From an uncultured Flavobacteriales bacterium (GTDB lineage Bacteria; Bacteroidota; Bacteroidia; Flavobacteriales_E; Vicingaceae): a stretch of DNA of 32,497 bases. Below the pieces are notes generated by a model. The model did not search any database. It saw only the letters and a program-made list of their open reading frames with translations, and had not been told where the DNA came from. Where the stretch lies: the NCBI GenBank assembly GCA_937925525.1, contig CALALS010000200.1, forward strand, positions 1 through 32,497, written 5' to 3'. The first letter of the stretch is position 1. Each line of letters begins with the position of its first letter. A program made the position numbers and the translations under genes. This document shows, piece by piece, positions 1 through 10,500 of the stretch.

Positions 1-71
1 ATGATGTAGTTGAATGAAGTTCATTTTTATTTTTCGCTGTGCAAGTATATACATTTTTTTTAAATTCGCGT

Positions 72-1751
72 ATGAGTAAAAATTATTTTTTAAAAAAGCG
101 TTGTATCTACATTTTTTCACTTTTCCTTTTATTTTCAACAAGTTACTTAAAAGCTCAAATCATTTTCTCTTCAAACTTTGAAAACGGAAGACTAGATACT
201 AGCTATATTGACAGCTCAAAATACGTGATAGCTCCAATAACAAACTTACACTTTAAAGTTATAGGGGTAAAAAACCAAAAGCCTGAATTTAAAATATTTG
301 ACTCCGTAGGTTATCACTTAAGGAGCTACCATTCAATGGTGTATAGATATGAAAATGATTCAAATTGGCAGTTTTTTGATACCTCTTATAAAGCCGGAAC
401 TACTGCATTTTATCATTTTAATAACACTTCAGTATTTACTCAAGATACAGTATACATAGCATACTGGTTTCCGTATACTTATAGCCAACTTGAAACATAT
501 ATAAATAAAATAAAAAACGAAAGCTATATAAAAAACATAGGGATTAAAGGGAAATCTTATTTGGGTAAAAATATTTATGGTTATGAAATATGTGATACCA
601 CTTATGCCAATTGCTACAAAAAAAATGTAGTTATCACAGCTCGTCAGCACCCGATAGAAAACATTAATGGATACTTTATTGAAGGTTTTACAGATTATTT
701 AATCTACGCTAACGATAGTATTAGTGAGTACATTAAAAAGAATTATCGTTTTTTTATCTATCCTATGCTTAATCCAGATGGAGTATTTAACGGATGGTCT
801 GAAAATGCTCTTGGGCAAGGATTGAATAGAGAGTGGGCTGATTCTTTATCTATTGGTGGCACTCCCGAAATTGATACTATTAGACCAGTAATTTGGAACG
901 AAACACAAGCAAAGGTTGACTGGTCAATTGATATTCATTCAAACCCGGGAAGTAACATAAAATATTATTGGTGGGGCTATAATTCTTCATCACCATCAGT
1001 CTCTGCTTACCAAATAAATCAAGCAACAAAATACGCTAATGAAGTTTCCATATTTGATAATTTTAATAATTCTACTCTTTTCCAAAACTATATTCAAGGG
1101 AATGGAGTAAACTCTTCATTAACAGCGGCAAATTGGTTTAGAAAATCTTTTAATGCCATATCATTTACATTTGAGCCTACCACAGAACCTAATGGCTTTT
1201 CCGGAAATAACAAAATTAGTATCATCAGGATGAAAAAAGCCGGAGAGTCTTTAGCAAAAGGATTTTACAATGTTTTTGATAGTACTGAAGCAATGACAGG
1301 AGTTTTAAAAATCAGTGGTAACAATGTATATATTGAAGTAAGTGGAGGGAAAAAGCCTTATTTCTATTCTTGGAGCGGACCAATCACTTCTAACAATGAT
1401 ACTCTTTTTAATCCTCCGAATGGCACTTATCTCCTTACTGTGACTGACAGCAATGGTTGTGAATGGAAATATTCTTATATCCATACTTTAAAAACATATA
1501 TAATAAAAAATAAAAAAAATAATGAATTTAAAGTTTTCCCAAACACAAATAAAATCGATATGCTATATATAGATGGTTCTCAAAACCCAATTTGTATAGA
1601 TATTTATAATAGTATTGGAACAAAAATATATTCTAATAATATAAATAGAAGTTTGGATAAGATTGACATAAGTTTTCTCAGAAAAGGAATTTATCTTATT
1701 ACTTTAAAGACTGATGAAGACATTAAGTCTTTTACGTTAATAAAAGAATAG
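72..1751 (+). CDS. Secreted M14-family zinc carboxypeptidase with T9SS type A sorting domain
   Basis: The protein probably hydrolyses peptides outside the cell as an M14 metallocarboxypeptidase. Counting from the ATG at 72, the zinc ligands are H193 and E196 (motif RQHPIE) and H289 (DIHSN), and the likely catalytic glutamate is E368 (TFEPT). An ATG at 39 is in frame, but the start at 72 puts a basic n-region (MSKNYFLKKRC) directly before the hydrophobic signal segment that ends near KAQ, so I prefer it. A SprB/PKD-like segment (about residues 405-460, with TVTDSNGC) precedes a type A sorting domain in the last 75 residues, which contains KVFPN and KGIYLITL. The protein should therefore be exported by Sec and then T9SS. 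A near-consensus TACATTTT lies about 20 nt upstream of the start. The gene converges on its neighbour with a 4-nt gap. The family call is firm; the substrate is unknown. Confidence 0.9.
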   Translation: MSKNYFLKKRCIYIFSLFLLFSTSYLKAQIIFSSNFENGRLDTSYIDSSKYVIAPITNLHFKVIGVKNQKPEFKIFDSVGYHLRSYHSMVYRYENDSNWQFFDTSYKAGTTAFYHFNNTSVFTQDTVYIAYWFPYTYSQLETYINKIKNESYIKNIGIKGKSYLGKNIYGYEICDTTYANCYKKNVVITARQHPIENINGYFIEGFTDYLIYANDSISEYIKKNYRFFIYPMLNPDGVFNGWSENALGQGLNREWADSLSIGGTPEIDTIRPVIWNETQAKVDWSIDIHSNPGSNIKYYWWGYNSSSPSVSAYQINQATKYANEVSIFDNFNNSTLFQNYIQGNGVNSSLTAANWFRKSFNAISFTFEPTTEPNGFSGNNKISIIRMKKAGESLAKGFYNVFDSTEAMTGVLKISGNNVYIEVSGGKKPYFYSWSGPITSNNDTLFNPPNGTYLLTVTDSNGCEWKYSYIHTLKTYIIKNKKNNEFKVFPNTNKIDMLYIDGSQNPICIDIYNSIGTKIYSNNINRSLDKIDISFLRKGIYLITLKTDEDIKSFTLIKE

Positions 1752-1755
1752 AATG

Positions 1756-2547
1756 TTATTCAAAAAAAAATGACTTCCCTAAATCAGTCAGTTCGTTTTT
1801 AAATGTTTCCACTTTAAAAACCATTTTAAACTCACCAAGTTCATCAATAGCTCTGTTATGATGAAGAGAGCATTTTTCTCCAACAATCACTAGTTCTTCC
1901 GGGTTTATAATAAAATCAAATTCATTTAACGACTCATAATCAGTGGTGCAATTTTCATAAAGCTCTTTCATTTCTGTTAGCACATTCACTTGCTCGTCAT
2001 CTATTATTTTAGTTTCTAAAATTTCGTTTATTTCATTCAGCTTTTCTGTAATTATTGTCGTTTTATTTAGATTGAATTCGTCAAGCATTAAGTTATATGT
2101 ATTCTCATTTACTAAACTTTGTAATTTTATTATATCTCCACTAGTTAAATTAAAGTTGAATGTTGTTTCAAAACCCTCACAATATGCGCCACACCACTCT
2201 CCTGAAATGGTAACAGAATAAACTTCATCAGTCAGATAATTCACATTATATGTTAAATAGTTAATTGGCGCAACCGGATTTTCCTTATCTCTCCATACAT
2301 TTTCGAAGATGCTTTGCAATTGTTTCCCATATTCAATGTCAAGTATATTCAGTACAATATGTTCGTTAACCCTATTAATCACTTTAGTATTGCTTCCCTG
2401 AAGTATAGGAAACTCATAAATGTCTTGGTTAAAGTTAGGGTTGCTCTCCTTAAAGTTTTCGACTGTAAATTTTTGGCTAAAAAGCAATAGAGGCAAAAAT
2501 TGCGTTAAACTAATCAGACAGTAAAAAAAGATGTTGAATTTACTCAT
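1756..2547 (-). CDS. Uncharacterised secreted protein, possibly DUF3298/RsiV-like
   Basis: I do not recognise this 263-residue protein with certainty. The N-terminus has a signal peptide (basic start, then ISLTQFLPLLLFSQ), so it should be periplasmic or lipid-free extracellular. The body alternates beta and helical stretches. It has a WCGAYCEGFETTFNFN segment followed by a typical 'LTSGDIIKLQSLV' type turn, which loosely resembles the DUF3298/DUF4163 fold found in RsiV-like and PdaC-like proteins; this is pattern resemblance only. There is no T9SS tail. It is transcribed towards the M14 peptidase gene (4-nt gap) and divergently from gldF, with a 93-nt intergenic region. Confidence 0.6.
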   Translation of the reverse strand: MSKFNIFFYCLISLTQFLPLLLFSQKFTVENFKESNPNFNQDIYEFPILQGSNTKVINRVNEHIVLNILDIEYGKQLQSIFENVWRDKENPVAPINYLTYNVNYLTDEVYSVTISGEWCGAYCEGFETTFNFNLTSGDIIKLQSLVNENTYNLMLDEFNLNKTTIITEKLNEINEILETKIIDDEQVNVLTEMKELYENCTTDYESLNEFDFIINPEELVIVGEKCSLHHNRAIDELGEFKMVFKVETFKNELTDLGKSFFFE

Positions 2548-2620
2548 GTGGTAAAATTAAAAATTTTGACTATGTAAAACCGATTATAAAACAATATTAA
2601 CTATTAGATGTAAAAAATAT

Positions 2621-2628
2621 TACTTTTG
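2621..2628 (+). promoter_or_regulatory. Bacteroidota -7 promoter element of the gldFG operon
   Basis: TACTTTTG matches the Bacteroidota consensus TAnnTTTG. It lies only 12 nt before the gldF ATG at 2641, so the transcript would have a leader of a few nucleotides at most. No TTTG is visible at the expected -33 position. Confidence 0.5.
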
Positions 2629-2640
2629 TTAGCCTTAAAA

Positions 2641-3372
2641 ATGAAGACACTTTTATTTAAAGAAATTAATGCTTTTTTGAGTTCACTTGTGGGCTATATT
2701 GCCATAGGTGTTTTTTTATTGGTAAACGGTCTATTACTTTGGATTTTTCCGGGTGCTTACAATATTTTTGACAGCAATTACGCTGGGCTAGGAAGCATGT
2801 TTTTATTGGCTCCTGTCGTTTTTCTGTTTTTGATTCCTGCCATTACTATGAAAGCTTTTGCAGAAGAAAAAAAGAGTGGCACTATTGAATTACTCTTTAC
2901 CAAACCCATCACAGATTTTCAGATTATTCTTGCAAAATATATTGCAGGTGTTGTATTAGTGTTGTTTTCTCTCTTACCAACCTTGGTCTATTTCTATTGT
3001 GTTTATCAACTAGGAGCTGAAAAAGGAAATATTGATATGGGAGGGTTATGGGGCTCCTATCTTGGATTGTTATTCCTAGGAAGCGGGTTTGTAGCCATTG
3101 GAATTTACGCATCTAGCATTACCGATAATCAAATTATTTCTTTTTTGTTTGGAATGTTAATGTGTGCTTTCTGTTTTTATGGGTTTGAGATTATCAGTTA
3201 TATGGGGCTGTTTGGAAGCGGAGATAGTGCTATATTAAAACTTGGTATTAATGAGCATTACATATCTATGAGTAGAGGGGTAATAGACACAAGAGACCTT
3301 ATTTACTTTTTAAGTTTAATTACTGTTTTTTTACTACTAACTAAATATCAACTAAACAGAAGAAAAAATTAG
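2641..3372 (+). CDS. gldF: Gliding motility ABC transporter permease GldF
   Basis: GldF is the membrane permease subunit of the GldA-GldF-GldG ABC transporter needed for gliding in many flavobacteria. The 243-residue product begins MKTLLFKEINAFLSSLVGYI and has about six hydrophobic helices (near residues 15-35, 55-75, 100-125, 140-165, 170-190 and 220-240). It carries the family signature region FAEEKKSGTIELLFTKPITD between the second and third helices. A TTG at 2626 is in frame, but the ATG at 2641 gives the usual family N-terminus. The stop codon overlaps the next start by one base (TAGTG), so translation with gldG is probably coupled. The ATPase gldA is not in this window. Confidence 0.92.
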   Translation: MKTLLFKEINAFLSSLVGYIAIGVFLLVNGLLLWIFPGAYNIFDSNYAGLGSMFLLAPVVFLFLIPAITMKAFAEEKKSGTIELLFTKPITDFQIILAKYIAGVVLVLFSLLPTLVYFYCVYQLGAEKGNIDMGGLWGSYLGLLFLGSGFVAIGIYASSITDNQIISFLFGMLMCAFCFYGFEIISYMGLFGSGDSAILKLGINEHYISMSRGVIDTRDLIYFLSLITVFLLLTKYQLNRRKN

Positions 3373-5102
3373 TGAAGAAGAAAAAGAAAAATAGTGGTGA
3401 CCTAAACAACTTAATAACACTTTTAGCCATAATAGTATTACTCAACTATGTTGGGTCTTTTGTTTTTCATCGATTTGACCTAACTTCTGAAAAAAGGTAT
3501 TCGCTATCAGAGCAAACGATAACTACTGCTGAAAACCTGGAAGATGTGGTTTATTTTAAGATTTACCTTGAAAGCAAAGACTTCACTCCGGAGCTAAAAA
3601 GATTGCGAGATGCCACTTATGAGATGATGGAAGAACTAAAAGCCTATGGTGGTTCCAATATTGAATATGAATTTATCGACCCTAATGAAAACCCTGACCA
3701 AAAAAGCCGTGATGAATTTCACCAACAACTTTACAAAAAAGGGTTAAGACCAACAGACCTTCAAACAGTTGACGAAGACGGGCAAAGCAGAAAAACCATT
3801 TGGCCTTGGGCAATTTTAAGTTATAGAGGAAAAGAATTACCCGTAGAACTTCTTCAATCACAATTGGGTGGTGTAGCAGAATCCATGGTAAACTCTTCCA
3901 TTGAAAACCTAGAGTATGAACTAGCAAATGGAATAAAAACCATTAGCTCGGGTCATGTGAAGATAATTGGGTTTATTGAAGGACATGGGGAATTAGACAA
4001 ATACGAGACCGGTGACATTGCAAATGAATTAAGTAAATTTTACAGAGTTGACAGAGTTAGTATAGACGGCAGGTTAAGCCAATTAACTGAACGAATAATT
4101 GACTCAGCAAGCACTTACGTTAAAAACAAATACGACTTAATTATTATTGCCAAACCTGATTCTGCTTTTACTGAAAAGGATAAGTTTATTATAGACCAAC
4201 ATATTATGTATGGCGGCAAAGTATTATGGCTAATTGACCCTGTTTTTGCAAGCATGGATAGCCTTATGGGCGAAAACATTACAATGGCTATTCGTCAGGA
4301 AACAAACTTGGATGATCAGTTATTTAAGTATGGAGCTAGGATAAATGCTAACCTAATTCAAGATTTACAATCAACCAAAATACCTGTGGTGGCTGGTTTT
4401 TCAGGGAATCAACCGCAATACAAATTCTTTAATTGGTATTTCTTTCCGCTTTTGAACCCTACGCAACATCCTATTTCCAAAAACCTTAATCTAACAAAAG
4501 GTGAGTTTACCAGCACAATTGATACTGTTGGTAGTTCCGAAATCAAAAAAACAATTCTACTAACTACTTCAGCTAAAACTAAAACAGTTAATACACCAAC
4601 AAGAATTAGCTTAGGAATATTACGTTTTGACCCAAATCCCGCTCAATTCAATGAACCAAACCAGTCAGTTGCTGTTTTATTAGAAGGTAAATTTGAATCG
4701 GTTTTTAATGGAAGAATACCTGATAACATTGAAAATAGTAAGGAAATTAAGTTTAAACCAAAAAGTGACGATAATAAAATGATTGTGATAAGTGATGGTG
4801 ATATCATAAAAAACTTTGTAAACAGAGAAACTAAACAAATTATGCCTCTTGGCTATGATAGATATACCCGAGAATTTTATGGCAACAAAGATTTTATCAT
4901 GAATTGCATCAACTATTTATGTGAAGATAGTGGTATGATGACTGCCAGAAACAGAAGTTTCAAAATAAGGTTATTAGACAAAGTAAAAGTAAAAGCAGAA
5001 AAAACAAAGTGGCAATTTATAAATACAATCGTTCCTTTGCTTTTGCTTGTTGCTTTTGGATTTACCTGGAATTTTATAAGAAAGAAAAAATTTACAAAAT
5101 AA
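3372..5102 (+). CDS. gldG: Gliding motility ABC transporter auxiliary component GldG
   Basis: The protein is 576 residues, the usual length for GldG. It has an N-terminal membrane helix (about residues 14-33), then a long extracytoplasmic region of the ABC-transporter auxiliary type (RFDLTSEKRYSLS near the start, GHGELDKYETGDIA in the middle), and a C-terminal helix (about 548-568) followed by RKKKFTK. It works with GldF and GldA. The start is GTG, whose G is also the last base of the gldF TAG stop; no better ATG exists before the conserved MKKKKKN region. The arrangement indicates translational coupling inside a gldF-gldG-DUF4340 operon. Confidence 0.92.
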   Translation: MKKKKKNSGDLNNLITLLAIIVLLNYVGSFVFHRFDLTSEKRYSLSEQTITTAENLEDVVYFKIYLESKDFTPELKRLRDATYEMMEELKAYGGSNIEYEFIDPNENPDQKSRDEFHQQLYKKGLRPTDLQTVDEDGQSRKTIWPWAILSYRGKELPVELLQSQLGGVAESMVNSSIENLEYELANGIKTISSGHVKIIGFIEGHGELDKYETGDIANELSKFYRVDRVSIDGRLSQLTERIIDSASTYVKNKYDLIIIAKPDSAFTEKDKFIIDQHIMYGGKVLWLIDPVFASMDSLMGENITMAIRQETNLDDQLFKYGARINANLIQDLQSTKIPVVAGFSGNQPQYKFFNWYFFPLLNPTQHPISKNLNLTKGEFTSTIDTVGSSEIKKTILLTTSAKTKTVNTPTRISLGILRFDPNPAQFNEPNQSVAVLLEGKFESVFNGRIPDNIENSKEIKFKPKSDDNKMIVISDGDIIKNFVNRETKQIMPLGYDRYTREFYGNKDFIMNCINYLCEDSGMMTARNRSFKIRLLDKVKVKAEKTKWQFINTIVPLLLLVAFGFTWNFIRKKKFTK

Positions 5103-5109
5103 TTTAGAG

Positions 5110-6135
5110 ATGAAGAAGTACGGAATTTTTGAGGTATTAGTTATTTTATTGGCTGTTTCAGCTTATTTTTATTTCAATAAAAAAGGTACAACGCTTACCG
5201 AAGAATATACAGAATTTAGTATTTCAGACACCGCATCAATAAGCAAAATTGTACTCACCCAAAAAGGAGGTGAACCTATCGAGCTCGTTAAAGAAACTCC
5301 CACCAAATGGATACTAAATGACCAATACAAAGCAAGGACTGATGCTGTTCAATTATTATTAGAGGCATTTTATAAGTTTAAAGTAAAAAGTCCAGTAGCC
5401 AAGGCAGCTGAAGAAAATGTTATAAAGCAAATGACGCTTTCACACAAAAAAGTAGAAGTGTATTTAAACGGAAAATCTAAACCCGTTAAAACATATTTTA
5501 TAGGTGAGAACTCAAAAGAAAGAGAGGGCTGTAATATGTTTTTAGAAATAGACGGAAGCAAGCACAAAAAACCTTTTTTAGTTGAAATTCCGGGATTTTA
5601 CGGGATATTATCCATCCGTTTCTTTACCGAAGAATATTTATGGAGAGATAGAGAGGTTTTTGATTATGCTAAAAATGAAATTAAAGAAATTAAATTCACC
5701 AATTACGAAAATCAAAACGCTTCTTTTATAGTTGAAAATGATAACGGAGATTTAAAATTAAAGGAAACCGGAATGGGAAAAATAGTTGAACATGCTGATA
5801 CAAATATCATTGCCGATTATTTAACGAGATTCAAAGGAATTCACTTTGAAAGCATTCTTCCTGATGTAGAAGAAACTCTGAAAGATTCTATTGTACAAAA
5901 TTTAAAATACTTTACCATTGAATTAACAGACAGCAAAGGAAAAATTACAACTTTTGAAGCCTATAGAATGCCTAATTACAACGGAGATGTTGATGAATAT
6001 ACCGGAAAAGTACTACCATACAATGTAGATAAATTTTATGGCATTTTAAATAAACAAGACTTTGTAATAGCACAGTACCCAACATTTGATAAAGTTTACA
6101 AAGAAATAAATGGCTTTATAATGCCACATCAATAA
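5110..6135 (+). CDS. DUF4340 domain-containing protein
   Basis: This is a 341-residue protein with an N-terminal membrane anchor (FEVLVILLAVSAYFYF) and a mainly beta extracytoplasmic body. The pattern is that of DUF4340 proteins: KIVLTQKGGEPIELVKE near the start, then TKWILNDQYKARTDAV, and an LWRDREVFDY segment. DUF4340 genes often follow ABC-2/GldG-type auxiliary genes, and here the gene begins 7 nt after gldG, so it is very likely part of the same operon and may assist that transporter. The biochemical function is unknown. Confidence 0.85.
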   Translation: MKKYGIFEVLVILLAVSAYFYFNKKGTTLTEEYTEFSISDTASISKIVLTQKGGEPIELVKETPTKWILNDQYKARTDAVQLLLEAFYKFKVKSPVAKAAEENVIKQMTLSHKKVEVYLNGKSKPVKTYFIGENSKEREGCNMFLEIDGSKHKKPFLVEIPGFYGILSIRFFTEEYLWRDREVFDYAKNEIKEIKFTNYENQNASFIVENDNGDLKLKETGMGKIVEHADTNIIADYLTRFKGIHFESILPDVEETLKDSIVQNLKYFTIELTDSKGKITTFEAYRMPNYNGDVDEYTGKVLPYNVDKFYGILNKQDFVIAQYPTFDKVYKEINGFIMPHQ

Positions 6136-6168
6136 TTTTATTTCAGTTTTTAAAGTACTTATTATGTT

Positions 6169-6195
6169 TGTCACACAAAGAATAATAGTGTGGCA
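6169..6195. terminator. Possible bidirectional hairpin between convergent genes
   Basis: TGTCACAC at 6169-6176 pairs with GTGTGGCA at 6188-6195 (eight pairs, one of them T-G) around an 11-nt loop. It sits in the 75-nt gap between two convergent genes but has no clear T-tract on either side. Confidence 0.3.
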
Positions 6196-6210
6196 TGATG
6201 GGCAGTTCTG

Positions 6211-7509
6211 TTATTGAATTAATTCTCCGGCAAGTCTTTTTATTTCATACTCAGTTATTTTAACTGCGTAAACGGCATTATTCAACCTTGATTGAGTGTT
6301 GAGTAAATTTAACTGTGCTTGACGAAAATCAACATTGGTAATTTGCCCTTGCTGAAACAATTCTTTTGAACGCTGCAAGTTTAAGTTTGCTACTTCTAAG
6401 TTTTGGGTTTCAAGATTGACTAATGATTTGTTGTTTTCATATAAACCATAATAATTTGCCAACTCTTTGTCTATACTCAATACCGCTTGTTGTCTTAAAA
6501 GCTCATTATTATCCATTGAAATTTTTGCATTTTGAAGTGCAATTCTCTTTTTATTTCCATCAAACAAATTCCAGGTTAAGGTAAGCGCACCTGTTAAACC
6601 TAGTGATTTATTACTCAATACTACACTTGGAGTACTTTCTATGCCGGAATATCCATACCTCAAACTACCCGCAACAATGGGCATATATCTGGATTGATTG
6701 ATTTTTTTATCTAACTCAGAAATGCTTAGATTAGTTTGTGAAAGCAAAATATTGGCATTATTACTAATAGCTTTATTTTTAACAGATTCATAATTTATTG
6801 AACCATCATTTATTGTTGAACTAACCACTTCAAAGTTAGTTTCTATATCTCTACCCAATAAGTAATTAAGATTGTACTTGGCATTTTCCAGTGCCTGTTT
6901 AGTATTCAAAAAGTTAGCAGAATCTGTATTAAAATCAACTTGTGCGTTGAGAATATCAATTTTATTTCCAGAACCATACTTATAACTTCCTTCTAATCTG
7001 GCTAATCTATCTTTAGAAATAGATAATGTATTTTTTACTATCTCCAATTGTGTTTGATTTCGTAAAACTTCAAAATAACCATTAATCACTTGCATTAATG
7101 TACTTTCAATATTTAATCTTGTCTGAATTTCGGCTAGCTCCTCCTGCTCCTGAAGTTTTTGATAAGTTCTGATATTTCCAAAGCCATCAAACAAGGTGTA
7201 GCTTAAATTAGCCGACAAACCAGAGGATTTTGATTCAGACTCTAAACCTTTCTGCGGAGCAGGGTCAGTAACAAACTGTATATCAGTTGTGCTTTGACTA
7301 ACAGAATAATTTCCACTTATATCAACCTTTGGTAATAAATCTGCATTTCCAACAGTGGCTTGATTTTTCGCAATTTCTATTTGATTTTTTTGGATTTGTA
7401 TGTTATGGTTATTTTGTAAAGCAATGGTAATAGCCTGTTCTAAAGTTAGTTCTTGTGCAAGTCCATTAAGTCCCACTAAAACAAATAATATCCTTATCAA
7501 TATTTTCAT
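6211..7509 (-). CDS. TolC family outer membrane efflux protein
   Basis: This is the outer-membrane channel of a tripartite efflux system. The 432-residue protein has a signal peptide (MKILIRILFVLVGLNGLAQ) and then the opening LTLEQAITIALQNNHNIQIQ typical of TolC-family proteins. Two long helical hairpin repeats follow, rich in Asn, Gln and Leu heptads, with the family segment NLLNTQSRLNNAVY near the C-terminus. It is the last gene of the marR-adaptor-RND-tolC unit, beginning 18 nt after the RND pump gene. The substrate is unknown. Confidence 0.92.
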   Translation of the reverse strand: MKILIRILFVLVGLNGLAQELTLEQAITIALQNNHNIQIQKNQIEIAKNQATVGNADLLPKVDISGNYSVSQSTTDIQFVTDPAPQKGLESESKSSGLSANLSYTLFDGFGNIRTYQKLQEQEELAEIQTRLNIESTLMQVINGYFEVLRNQTQLEIVKNTLSISKDRLARLEGSYKYGSGNKIDILNAQVDFNTDSANFLNTKQALENAKYNLNYLLGRDIETNFEVVSSTINDGSINYESVKNKAISNNANILLSQTNLSISELDKKINQSRYMPIVAGSLRYGYSGIESTPSVVLSNKSLGLTGALTLTWNLFDGNKKRIALQNAKISMDNNELLRQQAVLSIDKELANYYGLYENNKSLVNLETQNLEVANLNLQRSKELFQQGQITNVDFRQAQLNLLNTQSRLNNAVYAVKITEYEIKRLAGELIQ

Positions 7510-7527
7510 ATATCTTAACTATTAACT

Positions 7528-10500
7528 TTAAACACCAATTGTTCTTTCTGCTTCCAACTCTTTTACTGCCGGTTCAATCTCTTCTTTCGTTTTTACTTTT
7601 CCGGTAACTAGCCAAGTTCCGATCCAGCGTATTTGATTAAGTATTTTCAAAACAGCAGGTAATAATATTAGTGTTAAAAATGTTGCCATTATTAAACCAT
7701 AAGCAATTGCTATTGCCATTGGAATTAAAAACTGAGCTTGAAAGCTTTTCTCAAATATTAATGGAGCTAGTCCGGCTACTGTTGTAAGAGAGGTTAATAA
7801 TATTGGTCTAAATCTGGAAAGGCCGGCTTTTTTTAACGCATCATTAAATGGCATTCCTTCTTTTAAATTAACATTAAGTGCCGTAATAAAAACTAACGCA
7901 TCATTTACCAAAATTCCAATTAGTGCAATTACGCCAAACCATGAAAACATTGAGATTTGAGCATCGTGTATAAAGTGCCCCCAACCTACTCCAATTAAAC
8001 CAAACGGAATTAGAGTTAAAACAGCCAAAGTTTGAAGAAATGAACGAAAAGTTAACACTATAATAGCTAACATTAAAATCAAAACAATTGGTCCGGCTTT
8101 AGCTGCAGACCTCCCTGTTTTTAATTGCTCTCTAACCTGCCCTTCCTGAGAAAATTTTACACTTGGGTAAACTTGAAAAACCTGAGGCAATATTTCATCC
8201 TTAATATAAGATGAAATTACATTGGTATTATCAACTTTTGGATTAATTAAGTCTGCTGTAACAGTAACCGAACGTTTACCATCAATATGATTAATGGCAA
8301 CTACTCCTCTAGTATCTTCAATTGTTACCAAGTCTTTAAGTAAATATTCATTTCCTTTAAGATTAATATGCATATTTTCTAAATCACCAAGGAAGTTTCT
8401 GTTATTCTTGTCATACCTTACCCAAACTTTTACTTCATCAATTCCTTTTTGTAAACGCTGAACTTCTCTACCGAAAAAAGCTTTCCTAACCTCACTCATT
8501 ATTTCACCATACGATAATCCAAGAGAATTAGCTTTTTCCTTTAATTTTAAATTTAACTCACGCATCCCTTTTTCATCAGTCGATTCAATATTTTTAAGTT
8601 TTCCTAGCTTATCCATTTCTTCTACCAACATGGCTCGAGCATTTTCCAACTCTCTGTTATCATCTGAATATAGCGCGATGGAAATTGCCCTTCCAAAGGG
8701 TGTTGCCGATGTCATAGAAAGTTGTTCCGCACCTGGAATTTGCCCCACCTTATCTAAAATCATGTTGACAATTTCTGGAGTTTGGTGATGTCTTTCCTCA
8801 CTTGTTAAGAGAACAATATTCAGTTTTGCCTGATTGGTATTTGGCCCTAAAGATTTATCTATTCCTTGTATTAAGTCAATACCATCATACTCTTCCATCA
8901 TTTCTTCATTCACCTCAAAAACTTTATCCTGAACATAAGTAATCCACTTATCCGTAATTTCTTTATTGGTACCCGAAGGCATTTTTAAATCTACATTGAT
9001 AAAATCACTTTCAATGTTAGGGAAAACAGTCATTTTAATCATTCCTGAACTTATTCCGCCAATTGTAATGGCAAATAAACAAACAGTTATAACCACAACT
9101 ACAACCGGACTTTTCAGGGCAAAGTTTAAAATAGGCTCGTAAAACTTATTTTTCATTAACTCCATCATATTGACAAAAAAGTCAATGATTTTTTGATAAA
9201 ACATTTTCTTGCCCGTTGATGACAACGCTTTTGAATGACCTATATGTGCAGGCAAAATAAAAGCTCCTTCAATTAATGAAAATAATAAGGTGGCTATTAC
9301 AACAAACCCCATTTGCGGGAAAAACTCTCCCATTCTACCATCCAAGAAAAAGAAAATTGAAAATGCAATTACTGTAGTTAAAACAGCTGAAGTTACTGCA
9401 GGAAATACTTCTAACGTTCCATCTATAGCAGCCTGTATAGGTTTTTTCCCTTTTTCAACATGCTGATAAATGTTTTCGGCTATTACAATACCATCGTCTA
9501 CCAATATTCCAATAACGATAATCATCCCAAAAAGAGAAATTACATTTATAGAAATACCATAAAAAGAAGCTAGAATAAACATTCCGGAAAAAGCAATAGG
9601 AATACTTAATGCCACCCAAAAAGAGGTGTATGGATGTAAAAACATAGAAAGAATAATCAGTACTAATATAAAACCGATTATTCCGTTGTTAGTTAATAAG
9701 TCAATCCTATCGACAACAGTTTTTGACTGGTCTTGAATAATATCTGCTTGAACAACTTTGTTTTTTTCATTAAAATCGAGTAAATACTTTTTAATATCGG
9801 TGGTAATTCCCACAATATCTTCATGTATGGTATGATTAACCGTAACTACAACTGCCGTTTTTCCCCTAAATGAACGTTCATAAGGTACGTCTTCCCAAAT
9901 TTCTTTTACTTCTGCTATGTCACCAAGCCTGATAGTCTGACCTGTAGCCAGTTGTTTAACAACCACATTTTCTATATCAATTGCAGAGTAAGTTTTATTG
10001 TAAGAACGGATTAAAATATTTTCTGATGAAGTTTCGATTTTACCACCTGTTAATTCTAAGTTATAGTTTTTAACAGCTAATGAAATTTGTTCTATCGTAA
10101 TAGCGTACTTTTTTAATTGTTCATCAGAAATACGTATCTCAATTTCTTCATTCGGGAAACCTGATAGTTCAACTTGTGATATCCCTTCTATTGCTTTTAA
10201 ATCACTTTCTACGCCTCTGGCAATCTTTTTTAATTCCATTATAGATAAATCACCACTTAAAGCAAACGTCATAGCTAAAGACCTGCCTTCTTGAATAAAT
10301 ATTGAAGGAGGCTCCATTCCTGTTGGAAATGAATTTATCCTATCGATAGCATTTTTAACATCTTGTAAAACTATTTGAGGTTCGTAACCTAATGCCGCTT
10401 CAACGGTTACTGTTCCTGAGTTTTCTTTTGATACCGAAGTAATTCTTTCAATGCCCGACACTCCGTCAAGATTGTCTTCTATTTTAAGAATAATCCCCTC